From CAZSWR01 sp964610885 (GTDB lineage Bacteria > Bacteroidota > Ignavibacteria > Kapaibacteriales > UBA2268): 31,377 bases of DNA. A program made the translations under genes and the position numbers. Position 1 is the stretch's first letter, and each line of letters begins with the position of its first letter. Positions 8,028 to 16,607 of the stretch are shown in pieces. The notes under the pieces were generated by a model. That model was not told where the DNA came from and searched no databases. It saw nothing but the letters and a program-made list of their open reading frames with translations. The stretch spans positions 1 to 31,377 of the forward strand of contig CAZSWR010000037.1 of NCBI GenBank assembly GCA_964610885.1, read 5' to 3'.

Positions 8028-8035
8028 TATATTTG
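8028..8035 (+). promoter_or_regulatory. Possible -7 box of ruvC-rarA
   Basis: TATATTTG matches TAnnTTTG and sits 46 bp before the ruvC ATG. A TTG at 7999-8001 is 26 bp upstream, longer than the ideal 19-21, so only the -7 half is convincing. Confidence 0.3.
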
Positions 8036-8080
8036 AATGGGGACTTTGAGGGCATATTAATAATTCTTTTGAATGGATTG

Positions 8081-8632
8081 ATGAGAATAATCGGAATAGA
8101 CCCGGGTTCGGTCGTATGCGGATACGGCGTGATCGAAAAGGACAAACGCGAGATCCGTTTGGTGGAATACGGCGTGATCCAGGCAAAAAAAATCTCGGAG
8201 GACATGCCTCGGCGCTTGGTCGAGATCTACGAACGCATCGAGACCGTCATACGCCGGAGCGCACCGGAGGCCGCCGCTTTCGAATCGCTTTTCTTCTCGA
8301 AGAACGCCCAGACGCTGATGAAGCTCTCCCACGCTCGCGCTGCCGCCTTGGTGTCGGCGGCCCGATGTGGGCTTCCGATAGCCGAATACGCACCGCGCGA
8401 AATCAAAAAATCCGTAACAGGCAACGGCAATGCCAGCAAAGACCAAGTGAGCTACATGGTGCGCTCGATGCTCGGAATCGACGAAACGCCCGAATTCTTC
8501 GATGCGACCGATGCGCTCGCCATTGCGATATGCCACTCCGCGCGTATGCTCTCCGGCGGAGCCAAGCCCAAGTCTTGGAGCGAATTCGTCGATTCGCGCC
8601 CGGAAATGGTGATTAATCCTAATAAAATTTGA
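8081..8632 (+). CDS. ruvC: Crossover junction endodeoxyribonuclease RuvC
   Basis: Holliday-junction resolvase that nicks symmetrically in homologous recombination and repair. The 183-residue product has the RNase H-like fold signature RIIGIDPG (2-9) with catalytic D7, AFESLFF with E68, and DATDALAIA with D141 and D144, the four expected carboxylates. The frame is open upstream to 7943, but that 46-residue extension is repeat/hairpin DNA and lacks homology to RuvC, so the ATG at 8081 is preferred. The GTG or ATG of rarA follows within 11 bases, so the two form a repair unit. RuvA and RuvB are not in the window. Confidence 0.95.
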   Translation: MRIIGIDPGSVVCGYGVIEKDKREIRLVEYGVIQAKKISEDMPRRLVEIYERIETVIRRSAPEAAAFESLFFSKNAQTLMKLSHARAAALVSAARCGLPIAEYAPREIKKSVTGNGNASKDQVSYMVRSMLGIDETPEFFDATDALAIAICHSARMLSGGAKPKSWSEFVDSRPEMVINPNKI

Positions 8633-8642
8633 AGTGATAGAA

Positions 8643-9968
8643 ATGGATAACTTATTTGGGGACGCCCCACGCCAGAAACCTGAAATAAAGAACCAGCCGC
8701 TTGCTGACAGAATGCGCCCAGGCACGATCGATGAAATAGTGGGCCAGAGCCATTTGCTCGGCGAGGACGGCCCGCTGCGCCGCTTCTTCGATGGTGGCGA
8801 TTTCCCATCGATGATATTCTGGGGGCCGCCGGGAGTGGGCAAAACCACTTTCGCGCTGCTCGTGGCAGAAAAGACGGATTATGAATTCACACGCATCTCG
8901 GCCATCGAATCGGGCGTCAAGGAAATCCGCGCGCTTATCGCAAATGCTCAGGCGCTGCTGCGGCGCGGCAAAAAAACTCTGCTATTCATCGACGAAATCC
9001 ACAGATTCAATAAATCGCAACAAGATTCGCTGCTGCACGCCGTGGAGACCGGCACGATCACGCTCGTCGGCGCCACGACCGAAAACCCGTCGTTCGAGGT
9101 GAACTCTGCCCTTCTGAGCCGCTGCCAAGTCTATAGGCTGCTTCCGCTTACGGAAGATGAAATCCGGTCTGTGGTGCAGCGGGCCATCGAGCAAGACAAA
9201 ATCCTGAGCCAATACAAGATCGAAGTCGAGAACATGGATTTCCTCATTAAAATATCCGGTGGGGACGCCCGCACAGCGCTGAACGCGCTCGACCTGGCCG
9301 TGAAGTTTTCGACCGCGCGGAACGGCGCTATTAAAATAACCCAACGCACTCTGGAGCGCGCTCTTCAGCAAAAGACTGCCCAATACGACAAAGCGGGGGA
9401 GTCGCACTACGATACGATATCGGCATTCATCAAATCGCTTCGCGGCTCCGATCCGGACGCTGCGCTGTTTTGGATGGCAAAAATGATAGATTCGGGCGAG
9501 GATCCGAAGTTCATTGCTCGGCGAATGGTGATCTTCGCAAGCGAGGACATCGGGAACGCCGACCCGATGGCGCTGTCGCTGGCCGTAACCGTGTTCCAAG
9601 CCGTAACGATGATCGGCCTGCCCGAGGCGCGTATCAATTTGGCCCAAGCGGCCACATACCTGGCCTGCGCCGAGAAATCGAACGCTTCGTACCTCGGTAT
9701 CGATTCTGCGCTTGCGATGATTCGCGGCGGCGCCAACCAATCCGTGCCGCTGCACCTGAGGAACGCCCCAACCCAGCTGATGAAAGACGAGAACTACGGC
9801 AAGGAATACAAATATCCTCACGATTTCGATGGCCATTTCGTTGAGGCAAACTACTTCCCGGCAGGGATCGGCACGCCCGTGTTCTACCGTCCGACGGACA
9901 ATGGCCAAGAAGCTGCAATTGCCGAACGGACAAAAAAGAGATGGAAAAACCGATACGGCGAGGATTAA
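8643..9968 (+). CDS. rarA: Replication-associated recombination protein A (RarA/MgsA AAA+ ATPase)
   Basis: AAA+ ATPase related to clamp-loader subunits, acting at stalled forks and in recombination-linked repair. The 441 residues (from ATG 8643) are standard. The N-terminal segment MDNLFGDA is followed by ADRMRPGTIDEIVGQSHLLG. Walker A GPPGVGKTT lies at 61-69 and Walker B LLFIDEIHR at 113-121. Sensor 1 is in VGATTENPSFEVNSALLSRC, and the tetramerisation domain lies towards the C-terminus (YLGIDSALAMIRGG, YPHDFDGHFV). A GTG at 8634 would add three residues; MDNLFG is closer to the usual MgsA start. It follows ruvC almost without gap, coupling two recombination functions. Confidence 0.95.
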   Translation: MDNLFGDAPRQKPEIKNQPLADRMRPGTIDEIVGQSHLLGEDGPLRRFFDGGDFPSMIFWGPPGVGKTTFALLVAEKTDYEFTRISAIESGVKEIRALIANAQALLRRGKKTLLFIDEIHRFNKSQQDSLLHAVETGTITLVGATTENPSFEVNSALLSRCQVYRLLPLTEDEIRSVVQRAIEQDKILSQYKIEVENMDFLIKISGGDARTALNALDLAVKFSTARNGAIKITQRTLERALQQKTAQYDKAGESHYDTISAFIKSLRGSDPDAALFWMAKMIDSGEDPKFIARRMVIFASEDIGNADPMALSLAVTVFQAVTMIGLPEARINLAQAATYLACAEKSNASYLGIDSALAMIRGGANQSVPLHLRNAPTQLMKDENYGKEYKYPHDFDGHFVEANYFPAGIGTPVFYRPTDNGQEAAIAERTKKRWKNRYGED

Positions 9969-9986
9969 GCATACTTAGAGTGCGTT

Positions 9987-10051
9987 GAAAAAGTATCTCT
10001 ATGCCAACCCACGAGTTAACCCGTTGGTTGTTGTTCCATTGATACTTTTTC
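9987..10051. repeat. Inverted repeat with nested palindrome after rarA
   Basis: GAAAAAGTATC (9987-9997) is repeated inverted as GATACTTTTTC (10041-10051). Inside lies a second imperfect palindrome (CAACCCACG ... CGTTGGTTG, 10005-10030) related to the CCCACGGG hairpin at 27824-27842. It may end rarA transcription, but the T-run is short. No gene is seen in 9969-10207. Confidence 0.6.
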
Positions 10052-10207
10052 TGGCAGCTTGCTGATGGTATTTTGGACCGACCCATGCCAATTGTTTCAG
10101 GTCTCTATCCATATTTGGCCTTCTGTCCGGCAACCACCAGAAAATGATTGGAAAATTAACTACAATTGCATAAAAAATCAACCTGATTCGTCTTAATTAA
10201 CTTTGAC

Positions 10208-11866
10208 ATGAATCAATGCGAAAAGATACGTATGGCCATAAGAACAGAAACGATTGAATTTACCGAACAGTTAGGATTCTCAAAGCTTTTCAAAGATTAT
10301 CTCCGTTTCGGGGAGTTCTTCAGGAATCGCTTCCCGGGCAACAAACTCAGCACCGACCCTGTGCACCTGTCCCGAATCGCCGAACGCTACGGCCGGCGTG
10401 GCGAACTCGGCCAGGCGATACGAAAATCCATGGAATGCACCGACCTTTCGGACGCCCAATCCGCCAATATTCAAAAGATCGGAGAATCAAACTCGCTGGC
10501 CATCACAACCGGCCAACAACCCGGATTCCTCGGCGGCCCGCTCTACACATACCTCAAAGCGGCGACTGCCATCAGTTCCGCCCGCCGTATAGCCGAGCGC
10601 AATCCCTCGTTCGACTTCGTCCCAATATTTTGGGTGGAGGACAATGACCACGATTCGCGCGAGGCGTCCGTTTCGTATATTCTATCGAAAGAAAACACAA
10701 TCAGGCCGATCGATTCTGCCCTCGGAGAGCATCCGGCGGATGTCGCGGTGTCGTCTCGGCAATTTTCCGCAGCCGCCACGGAACAGCTCGGCCAGATTAT
10801 CGACGAATTGCCCTATGGCGAATTCAAGGAAGAGCTTGAAGAGTTGCTGTCGGGTTCGATTACAGAAGGCCGCGGGTGGGCCGAATCCTTCATTCAGATT
10901 CTTAATGCCGTCTTTTCGGATTCGGGGCTGCTGTTTGTGCGCTCGTCCGTGCTGCGGCGGATGGGATTCTTCGACGGCCCTGCCCTGGCCGAATTGGAAA
11001 ACTGCACGTCGAATGCCTCGTCGCACATGGCTATCACCCAAGCAAACGAACACTTGGAGCAGGCCGGATACCACATTCAGGCCAAATCCAAAATGCCGAA
11101 CCTATTCGCGCATTTCGGCGAATTGCGTCAGAAAATTGTCTATAGCGAAGGCTCTTTCCAAATTGGAAGCGAGAAGTACTCGAAAGAAGAATTGATCGAA
11201 TTGGGACGCAAGAGTCCCGGCTCGTTTTCGCCGAATGTGCTGCTGAGGCCTGTTTTCCAAGACTTGGCCCTGCCAAACATTGCGTACATCGGCGGTCCGG
11301 CCGAAATCGGGTACGCAGCGCAGATCAAGGGAGTATATTCCATGTTTGGCGCCGACATGCCGGCGTATTTCTCGCGCCACAGCGCAACGATTATTCCCGC
11401 AAAAATCGCAGCCGCCGCCGAGAAATCCGGATTCGACCCGAAGGGTCTATTCATCAAAAAACTTGAATTGGAATCGATACTGACGTCCCGATTGGCCGAA
11501 GGCGAGTTCGGAAGCGAATTCAATCGCGCCACTGAGCTATTGGCCCAATCTTTCGAATTGCTCGAACGCGCATTCGACGAAAAGAAATTGGGGATCGGCG
11601 CGGCTGTCAAATCCCACGAACGCGCCGCCATGCAGCAAATCGAACACTTGGAGAAAAAAGCCCTTGCAGCAATGAAAAAATTCCGCGAAGCAGACATGCA
11701 GCGAGCTTTCGGCGCCAAGAACTTCCTTTTCCCAGAGGACACGCTACAAGAACGCATCCTGACGGCGGCCAATTTGATTTCGCAACTCGGCTTGTACGCC
11801 TTCCGGAACCTGATTCTCGAGATCGCCGAAATGGATACGTCGAACCATATAATTGTTTACCTTTGA
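10208..11866 (+). CDS. bshC: Bacillithiol biosynthesis cysteine-adding enzyme BshC
   Basis: Putative cysteine ligase that adds L-cysteine to glucosaminyl-malate in the last step of bacillithiol synthesis, the low-molecular-weight thiol of Firmicutes, Deinococcus and many Bacteroidota/Chlorobiota. The 552-residue product has the family hallmarks TGQQPGFLGGPLYTYLKA (101-118) in the Rossmann core and FWVEDNDHD (141-149). A long C-terminal coiled-coil segment (about 420-500) carries FELLERAFDEKK and related helices. Two in-frame ATGs are possible, 10208 and 10232 (MAIRTETIEF). A TAACTTTG box at 10198-10205 would, if it is a real -7, place transcription start after the first ATG and favour 10232. 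bshA and bshB are not in the window. PNP follows after 14 bp, so the two are co-transcribed. Confidence 0.9.
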   Translation: MNQCEKIRMAIRTETIEFTEQLGFSKLFKDYLRFGEFFRNRFPGNKLSTDPVHLSRIAERYGRRGELGQAIRKSMECTDLSDAQSANIQKIGESNSLAITTGQQPGFLGGPLYTYLKAATAISSARRIAERNPSFDFVPIFWVEDNDHDSREASVSYILSKENTIRPIDSALGEHPADVAVSSRQFSAAATEQLGQIIDELPYGEFKEELEELLSGSITEGRGWAESFIQILNAVFSDSGLLFVRSSVLRRMGFFDGPALAELENCTSNASSHMAITQANEHLEQAGYHIQAKSKMPNLFAHFGELRQKIVYSEGSFQIGSEKYSKEELIELGRKSPGSFSPNVLLRPVFQDLALPNIAYIGGPAEIGYAAQIKGVYSMFGADMPAYFSRHSATIIPAKIAAAAEKSGFDPKGLFIKKLELESILTSRLAEGEFGSEFNRATELLAQSFELLERAFDEKKLGIGAAVKSHERAAMQQIEHLEKKALAAMKKFREADMQRAFGAKNFLFPEDTLQERILTAANLISQLGLYAFRNLILEIAEMDTSNHIIVYL

Positions 11867-11880
11867 AGGAACACGTAGCA

Positions 11881-12705
11881 ATGCCCAAACAAGAATTTAT
11901 CGAAGATATAAAGTCGCTATACGCAGAAGCGGCACAGGTGGCGACCCAAGAATTGGGAACCGGATTCGACTGCGCCGTCGTGCTTGGGTCGGGAATCAGC
12001 TCGGCCATGAAGGGTATCGAAATCCTCGGCGAATTGCCATACTCGGCGCTACCCGGGATGCCCCGTTCGTCGGTGGATGGGCACGCAAACAGGCTATCGG
12101 CGATAAAATTCGGCTCCAAGAGGGTGCTGGCATTTTCCGGCCGATTCCACCTTTACGAAGGATTCGCGCTGAAGGAAATACTGGCACAAGTCGTAATTGC
12201 TGCGCGAATGGGAATAAAGAACATAATTTTTACGAATGCTGGCGGCGCTTTGGATCCGATCTATTCCATCGGCGATATAATGCTCACCACCGATACAATC
12301 AATGCCACGAACAGGCGACTGACGGCCACGGTTGGGCAAGTTGACGGGCTTGGGCCATCGTTTATTTCGGGCAAATGGCGCGAGCGCACGCGGAGACTGC
12401 TTCTGCAAAGGAATGTCCATTTCCGAGAGGGCGTCTTGGTGTCCGTTACCGGCCCAACCTACGAAACGCCGGCAGAGATTCGATACTACAGGAAAACGGG
12501 CGCCCAAGCGATTGGCATGTCCACAGTCCACGAAGTGCTGGCCGCCCAACTGCTCGGCATGGAGGCAATCGCCTGCACGCTGATCACAAACGTTCTGCAC
12601 GATACGGACACTCAAGTGCTCGGCCACGAGGACGTGGTGGCCGCCGCCGCCGCCGCAGAAAAGAAACTATCGGAGTACATTTCCGCCGCAATCGAGGCCG
12701 CCTGA
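11881..12705 (+). CDS. punA: Purine-nucleoside phosphorylase (trimeric, 6-oxopurine type)
   Basis: Phosphorolysis of inosine and guanosine to base plus ribose-1-phosphate, in purine salvage. The 274 residues and motifs fit the trimeric NP-II family. VVLGSG (33-38) is in the phosphate site, GRFHLYEG (87-94) is the family signature, and NAGG follows. GPTYETPAE carries the base-contacting glutamate, GMSTVHE follows, and ITNV carries the asparagine that selects 6-oxopurines over adenosine. The ATG at 11881 has an AAGGA Shine-Dalgarno (11866-11870) overlapping the bshC stop. An upstream TTG at 11863 is open in frame but less likely. The gene name is by family; deoD-like hexamers are excluded by sequence. 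Confidence 0.92.
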   Translation: MPKQEFIEDIKSLYAEAAQVATQELGTGFDCAVVLGSGISSAMKGIEILGELPYSALPGMPRSSVDGHANRLSAIKFGSKRVLAFSGRFHLYEGFALKEILAQVVIAARMGIKNIIFTNAGGALDPIYSIGDIMLTTDTINATNRRLTATVGQVDGLGPSFISGKWRERTRRLLLQRNVHFREGVLVSVTGPTYETPAEIRYYRKTGAQAIGMSTVHEVLAAQLLGMEAIACTLITNVLHDTDTQVLGHEDVVAAAAAAEKKLSEYISAAIEAA

Positions 12706-12802
12706 GAAACGTACGCCCAGCAATTGTAATTGATAATATAATTGTTTGCAATCCGAGAAATATTAATTACATTGTACGGATTGAAATATAAAGGAAATAA
12801 AA

Positions 12803-14956
12803 ATGTCTAAAGAAGAAATAATAGAATTAATACTCGGTTTGTTCAAGGATGGCGAAGGCAATTTTCAACTTTTCGAGATTGCAAAAAAGCTGCGGATCCA
12901 CTCCGATTCATACGATTACGATACATTGCGCAGCGCATTGGATTCGATGGTCGATGACGGCATTCTCGATAAGTCCACACGCCGCCGCTACTCCCTTCGC
13001 GAGGATTTCTCCGACGGCTCGCTTGAGGGCGTCCTGATTATCGGCCAAGAACGCGGCACCGTCGAGACAAAGGATCCATACTTCCCGGAAATTATCGTAA
13101 ACCAAAGCTCGTTCAATACAGCGCTGGACGGGGACACCGTACAGGTGCGACTGCTGGCAGGCAAGAAGAATAAAAAGCCCAAGGGCGAGGTGGTCCGAGT
13201 CGTCTCGAGGAAGAAAACCGAAATCTCCGGCCATATCGACGTGGATGGGCATTTCACTTTCCTCGTGCCGGACGAAGAAAAATATTACGTGGACTTCCTC
13301 GTGCCGCCGGATATGCTTTTGGGCGCGCAGCATGGCGACAAGGTCGTGGGCCGGCTGGTCAGTTGGGACGACCCGCAGAAGAACCCCAAAGCCGAAGTTA
13401 TTGAAATCATCGGTCGTTCGGGCGACCTGACTGCCGAATACGAAGCAATTATGCGCGAGTTCTCACTACCGACCGAATTCCCAAGCGAAGCTCTCGCCGA
13501 GGCGAAGGCCGTGGCCAAGACAGTTACGCCATCGAAGTATCCCGACCGCTTAGACCTTCGCGATATGACGATTGTAACGATCGACCCGGAGGACGCGCGC
13601 GATTTCGACGATGCGCTCTCGCTCGAAGAATTGGAAGGCGGGAACGTGCGGCTCGGAGTGCATATTGCCGACGTCAGCCACTACGTCCGCGTGGGTTCGG
13701 CGGTCGACAAAGAAGCCATCAAGCGCGGCAATAGCGTCTATTTGGTGGATCGCGTCGTGCCGATGCTGCCGGAAGCCCTCTCGAACGAAATCTGTTCGCT
13801 ACAACCGAATAAGGTGAGGCTTGCCCACACAGTGTTCATGGAGTTTACGCCACTCGGCGTGCTGAAGGACTACCAGATCCGCGAATCGATGATCAAAAGC
13901 AAACGCCGCTTTTCCTACGAAGAGGTCAAAGAGATAATCGAGATCGGCACCGGCGACCATGCCGAACTGCTTGCGAAGCTTAACGCATTGGCGCGTACCC
14001 TTCGGAAAAGACGCTTCTCGAAGGGCGGTTTGGACTTCGAGACATACGAAGTGAAATTCAGATTGGACGAATCGAAGAATCCCGAGGAATCATTCCTCCG
14101 CACGGGCAATTGCGCCACGCAGCTCGTGGAGGAGTGCATGCTCGCTGCAAACAAAACCGTCGCCGAACACGTACGCAAATTCTCGCGCGACAAAGGCCTG
14201 AAGCGCACTCTGCCTTTCCTTTATCGTATCCACGACGAACCGCTTCCGACGAAGTTCACAGAAGTGCTCGAGTTCTTCAAAGCGGTCGGACTGAAACACA
14301 GCCTGAAGAAGGCCAGCGACTCGAAGGCCATCAATGCCTTCCTCCGCGAGTGCGCGGACAAGCCCGAAAAGCACATCGTTAATCAAGTGTTGCTGCGCGC
14401 AATGGCCAAGGCAGAATACTCGCCGACAAATATCGGGCACTATGGCCTCGGCTTCAAGGACTATGCGCACTTCACCTCGCCGATCCGCAGGTATCCCGAT
14501 CTGATCGTGCATCGATTGCTGAAGGAATACGCAGCGGAAGAGTTCAACGCCACATCGGCAGTGAAATTCTTCGGCGCGCTCGAGGACATCGGGCGCCACA
14601 CCACCGCCACCGAACGGGTGGCAATGGAGGCCGAACGCGCTTCCACCCGCTTGGCGCAGGCCCTGTACGCTCGGAAGTTCGTCGGCCAGGAATTCGAGGG
14701 CACAATCAGCGGCGTAACGAGCTTTGGAATTTTCGTTAGCATCGACCAAATAAACGCCGAAGGATTCGTCCACATACGCGATTTGTACGACGATTTCTAC
14801 TATTTCGAACAGAAAGCCATGAAATTAGTAGGCCGCAAGACGCGCCGTTCGCTCGGTTTCGGCGACAGGATCAACGTCAAGGTCTCCCACGTGAACATCG
14901 AGAAGCGGCAGATCGAGCTGTTCTACCTGAACAATCGCCGCCCTCAGCGAGATTGA
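12803..14956 (+). CDS. rnr: Ribonuclease R (RNB-family 3'-5' exoribonuclease)
   Basis: Processive hydrolytic 3'-5' exoribonuclease that degrades structured RNA. The 717-residue protein has an N-terminal winged-helix region (about 1-70) and two cold-shock/OB domains (about 70-210). The catalytic RNB domain contains the aspartate cluster DPEDARDFDDAL near 257-268, GVHIADVSHYV, and HFTSPIRRYPDL near 553-564. The C-terminal S1 domain (about 630-705) carries FEGTISGVTSFGIFVS. It lacks the long basic tail of the E. coli enzyme (813 residues). A good AAAGGAAA ribosome-binding site precedes the ATG. The A of the TGA stop (14954-14956) is the first base of an 8-bp unit of repeat copy c. Confidence 0.95.
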   Translation: MSKEEIIELILGLFKDGEGNFQLFEIAKKLRIHSDSYDYDTLRSALDSMVDDGILDKSTRRRYSLREDFSDGSLEGVLIIGQERGTVETKDPYFPEIIVNQSSFNTALDGDTVQVRLLAGKKNKKPKGEVVRVVSRKKTEISGHIDVDGHFTFLVPDEEKYYVDFLVPPDMLLGAQHGDKVVGRLVSWDDPQKNPKAEVIEIIGRSGDLTAEYEAIMREFSLPTEFPSEALAEAKAVAKTVTPSKYPDRLDLRDMTIVTIDPEDARDFDDALSLEELEGGNVRLGVHIADVSHYVRVGSAVDKEAIKRGNSVYLVDRVVPMLPEALSNEICSLQPNKVRLAHTVFMEFTPLGVLKDYQIRESMIKSKRRFSYEEVKEIIEIGTGDHAELLAKLNALARTLRKRRFSKGGLDFETYEVKFRLDESKNPEESFLRTGNCATQLVEECMLAANKTVAEHVRKFSRDKGLKRTLPFLYRIHDEPLPTKFTEVLEFFKAVGLKHSLKKASDSKAINAFLRECADKPEKHIVNQVLLRAMAKAEYSPTNIGHYGLGFKDYAHFTSPIRRYPDLIVHRLLKEYAAEEFNATSAVKFFGALEDIGRHTTATERVAMEAERASTRLAQALYARKFVGQEFEGTISGVTSFGIFVSIDQINAEGFVHIRDLYDDFYYFEQKAMKLVGRKTRRSLGFGDRINVKVSHVNIEKRQIELFYLNNRRPQRD

Positions 14957-15050
14957 TGAGATGATTGTCTGAACTCTGATTCTTGCGATTGGAATGATTA
15001 AATGAATTAAACCATAGTTTACAACTGTAGGGGCACGGCACGCCGTGCCC
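14956..15050 (+). repeat. Composite intergenic repeat, copy c (type 1)
   Basis: One 8-bp unit ATGAGATG (14956-14963) is followed by a core with one change (ATTGTCTGAACTCTGATT, 14964-14981), degenerate 9-bp units, a 49-50 bp spacer, then GTAGGGG and the perfect 20-bp palindrome GGGCACGGCACGCCGTGCCC (15031-15050). It starts at the last base of the rnr stop codon, in the same orientation as rnr. Confidence 0.8.
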
Positions 15051-15103
15051 TCAGAATTATATTATACTCGCCAGAATATCTTTTTTTGTTCTATATAAAT
15101 TAT

Positions 15104-15136
15104 ATCATCGGACGGGTTTGGAACCAGCCCGATGAT
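15104..15136 (-). repeat. GTAGGGGC-family hairpin, minus orientation
   Basis: Stem ATCATCGG (15104-15111) pairs with CCGATGAT (15129-15136), enclosing CGGGTTTGGAACC. Read on the minus strand this matches the inner part of the hairpins at 7391-7420 and 7521-7550. Within the gene-free block 14957-15428 it lies between repeat copies c and d. Confidence 0.6.
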
Positions 15137-15178
15137 GAATTGATAATTTCAAAAATCAGCTACGAAGTATATGAACAT

Positions 15179-15354
15179 GAATAGCCACCCCGCCCTTCGG
15201 GCACCCCTCCTTGGCAAGGAGGGAAATGTAAGTATCTGAATGTCAGGTAGTTATAAGTCGTCTGAATGTTTCCATTCTCCAATCAAACCAATCACAGAAA
15301 TCATACGAATCACACAGTTCAGACAATCATCACATCAACTAATCATCTGATCAG
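15179..15354 (-). repeat. Composite intergenic repeat, copy d (type 2)
   Basis: On the minus strand: 8-bp leader units (ATTAGTTG, ATGTGATG), core ATTGTCTGAACTGTG plus a 2-bp insertion (ends at 15327), then 9-bp TGATT units. A spacer follows with a second CAGAC word that could pair with the core GTCTG, then TACTTACATT and a CCTCCTTGCCAAGG hairpin plus GCCCGAAGGGC. It is homologous along its length to copy e: 35 identical bases at 15278-15312 (minus) and 24287-24321 (plus). Confidence 0.85.
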
Positions 15355-15368
15355 TGGTCGGGCTTATA

Positions 15369-15404
15369 TAAAAAAACTCCGCCCTTATGGAGGAGGGCGG
15401 AGTT
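15369..15404 (-). terminator. Rho-independent terminator of the LysM/lipoprotein operon
   Basis: AACTCCGCCC (15375-15384) pairs with GGGCGGAGTT (15395-15404), with a T-run on the minus strand side. It lies 25 bp beyond the stop codon of the LysM gene. Confidence 0.85.
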
Positions 15405-15428
15405 AATGAAAGTTTGATGCGGAATTGC

Positions 15429-16244
15429 TTATTGGCCTTTTTTGCCTGTGGCTTCTTCCATTTTCTTTTGTTCGATTGCGCGTTTCGAGCGCCAGTATTT
15501 GCGTTCGGCTTTAATTTCTTCGGGTGTTTTCTGTCCGGCGGGGGGCAGTTTCAATTTGTCGCCCGGATGGATAATATCGGGATTTTTGATCACCGAAGTG
15601 TTTGCCTGCCAGATTTTGGGCCATTGGAGCGGGTCGCCATAGATGCCGATTTTGCCTGCGATGTTCCACAAGCAGTCTTTGTCTTTGGCCCATGTGCCCA
15701 CTGTGTAGCTCTTTTCTTTGGTATCGACGTATGTTTCGGCCTTTTGGATCATGTCGTTGAGGTCTTTGGCCAGAGCGATAATTTTGTTATAGAACTCGGG
15801 ATGGACGGAAATCTTGCTGCCGCGGAGGGCGTCGAGTTCGTCGCGAATTGCATAGAGTTCGTCTTTTTTGCCGGCAAGTTCTTCGGCGGAAAGTCTTTGT
15901 TTGGCGCGGATTTTGCCCTCGACTTGGCCGAGCGATTGGCGGAATTTATCCACGTCTGCCGTTGTGGCGCCGAGCATTCTATAGACGCTTTCTTGGCAAT
16001 CTTTGAGGTTTTTGATGGTCGTTTCGAGTTCTTGTTTCAGCCGGACGTTGTCGGCATCGATTTTCTTTAATTCTTCGGCGAGGTCTTTCAGGCGTGTATC
16101 GAATTCGGCGATACGGCGGACAGCTTCGTCTTTTGTCAGCTGTTCGTCAGTTTTTTGGGCATAGGGTATGTCCTCTGCGAGCGCGGTGCTTTGGAAAGCA
16201 ATTGCAGCGATAAGCATTAAAAATGCGAAATATATTTTTTTCAT
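15429..16244 (-). CDS. Secreted coiled-coil protein with C-terminal LysM domain
   Basis: A 271-residue envelope protein. Residues 1-23 form a signal peptide (KK followed by a hydrophobic run ending STALA) with no lipobox cysteine. Residues about 30-185 are strongly charged and heptad-like (KDLAEELKKIDADNVRLKQ), predicting a long coiled coil. Residues about 195-250 form a LysM domain (DCLWNIAGKIGIYGDPLQWP through IIHPGDKLKLPP), which binds peptidoglycan N-acetylglucosamine. A basic tail ends the protein. It probably spans from periplasm to cell wall as a structural or spacer protein. It follows the small lipoprotein gene by 42 bp and shares its transcript and terminator. Function beyond wall binding is unknown. 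Confidence 0.85.
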   Translation of the reverse strand: MKKIYFAFLMLIAAIAFQSTALAEDIPYAQKTDEQLTKDEAVRRIAEFDTRLKDLAEELKKIDADNVRLKQELETTIKNLKDCQESVYRMLGATTADVDKFRQSLGQVEGKIRAKQRLSAEELAGKKDELYAIRDELDALRGSKISVHPEFYNKIIALAKDLNDMIQKAETYVDTKEKSYTVGTWAKDKDCLWNIAGKIGIYGDPLQWPKIWQANTSVIKNPDIIHPGDKLKLPPAGQKTPEEIKAERKYWRSKRAIEQKKMEEATGKKGQ

Positions 16245-16286
16245 TTTAGTTTTCCTTATTTAATCATTACAAAAATTAGCAGTTAA

Positions 16287-16607
16287 TTATTTCTGTTCCG
16301 GCTCTGTTGCGGGCCTGGGGTAATCGGGCCAAACGTTAGGCCACTGGGCTAATTTCTGTTTGATGAAATCGGAAGTCTTCGAGCAATCGTTAAGCTCTTG
16401 TTTGCGTGCTTTGATTTCTTTCTCGAGTGCCGAGTTTTCGGCTTTTTTCTTTGCAATTGCGTCCAAATTGATTTTTTCTTGATGGCGCATATCCTTTAGC
16501 TTCGCAAGTTGCTCTTCGGTGATTTTGTTCGAGCAAGAGGAAACAAACATAGATCCGGCAAGGAATGCCATTGCTAAGCCTGTTCCTAAAATTCTTTTTG
16601 CTTTCAT
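16287..16607 (-). CDS. Small coiled-coil lipoprotein
   Basis: A 106-residue predicted lipoprotein. The signal peptide (1-24) ends in the lipobox VSSC with acylated Cys25. Residues about 30-85 are a charged helix (EEQLAKLKDMRHQEKINLDA) resembling Lpp-like coiled coils. The tail is proline/tryptophan rich (QWPNVWPDYPRP). It directly precedes the LysM coiled-coil protein, so the two may form an outer-membrane-to-peptidoglycan tether. Interestingly both carry a QWPxxW motif. A TATTTTTG box on the minus strand (16672-16679) could be its -7 element. No known family recognised. Confidence 0.75.
   Translation of the reverse strand: MKAKRILGTGLAMAFLAGSMFVSSCSNKITEEQLAKLKDMRHQEKINLDAIAKKKAENSALEKEIKARKQELNDCSKTSDFIKQKLAQWPNVWPDYPRPATEPEQK

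Noticed and set aside
7943..8080. 46-residue N-terminal extension of RuvC
   Set aside because: RuvC proteins begin at the first beta strand with the catalytic Asp near residue 7; the extension covers non-coding DNA and the likely -7 promoter box.
8982..9908. 308-codon minus-strand frame
   Set aside because: Antisense shadow of rarA.
9999..10181. 60-codon minus-strand frame after rarA
   Set aside because: Lies across an inverted repeat, with no ribosome-binding site; more likely repeat-derived.
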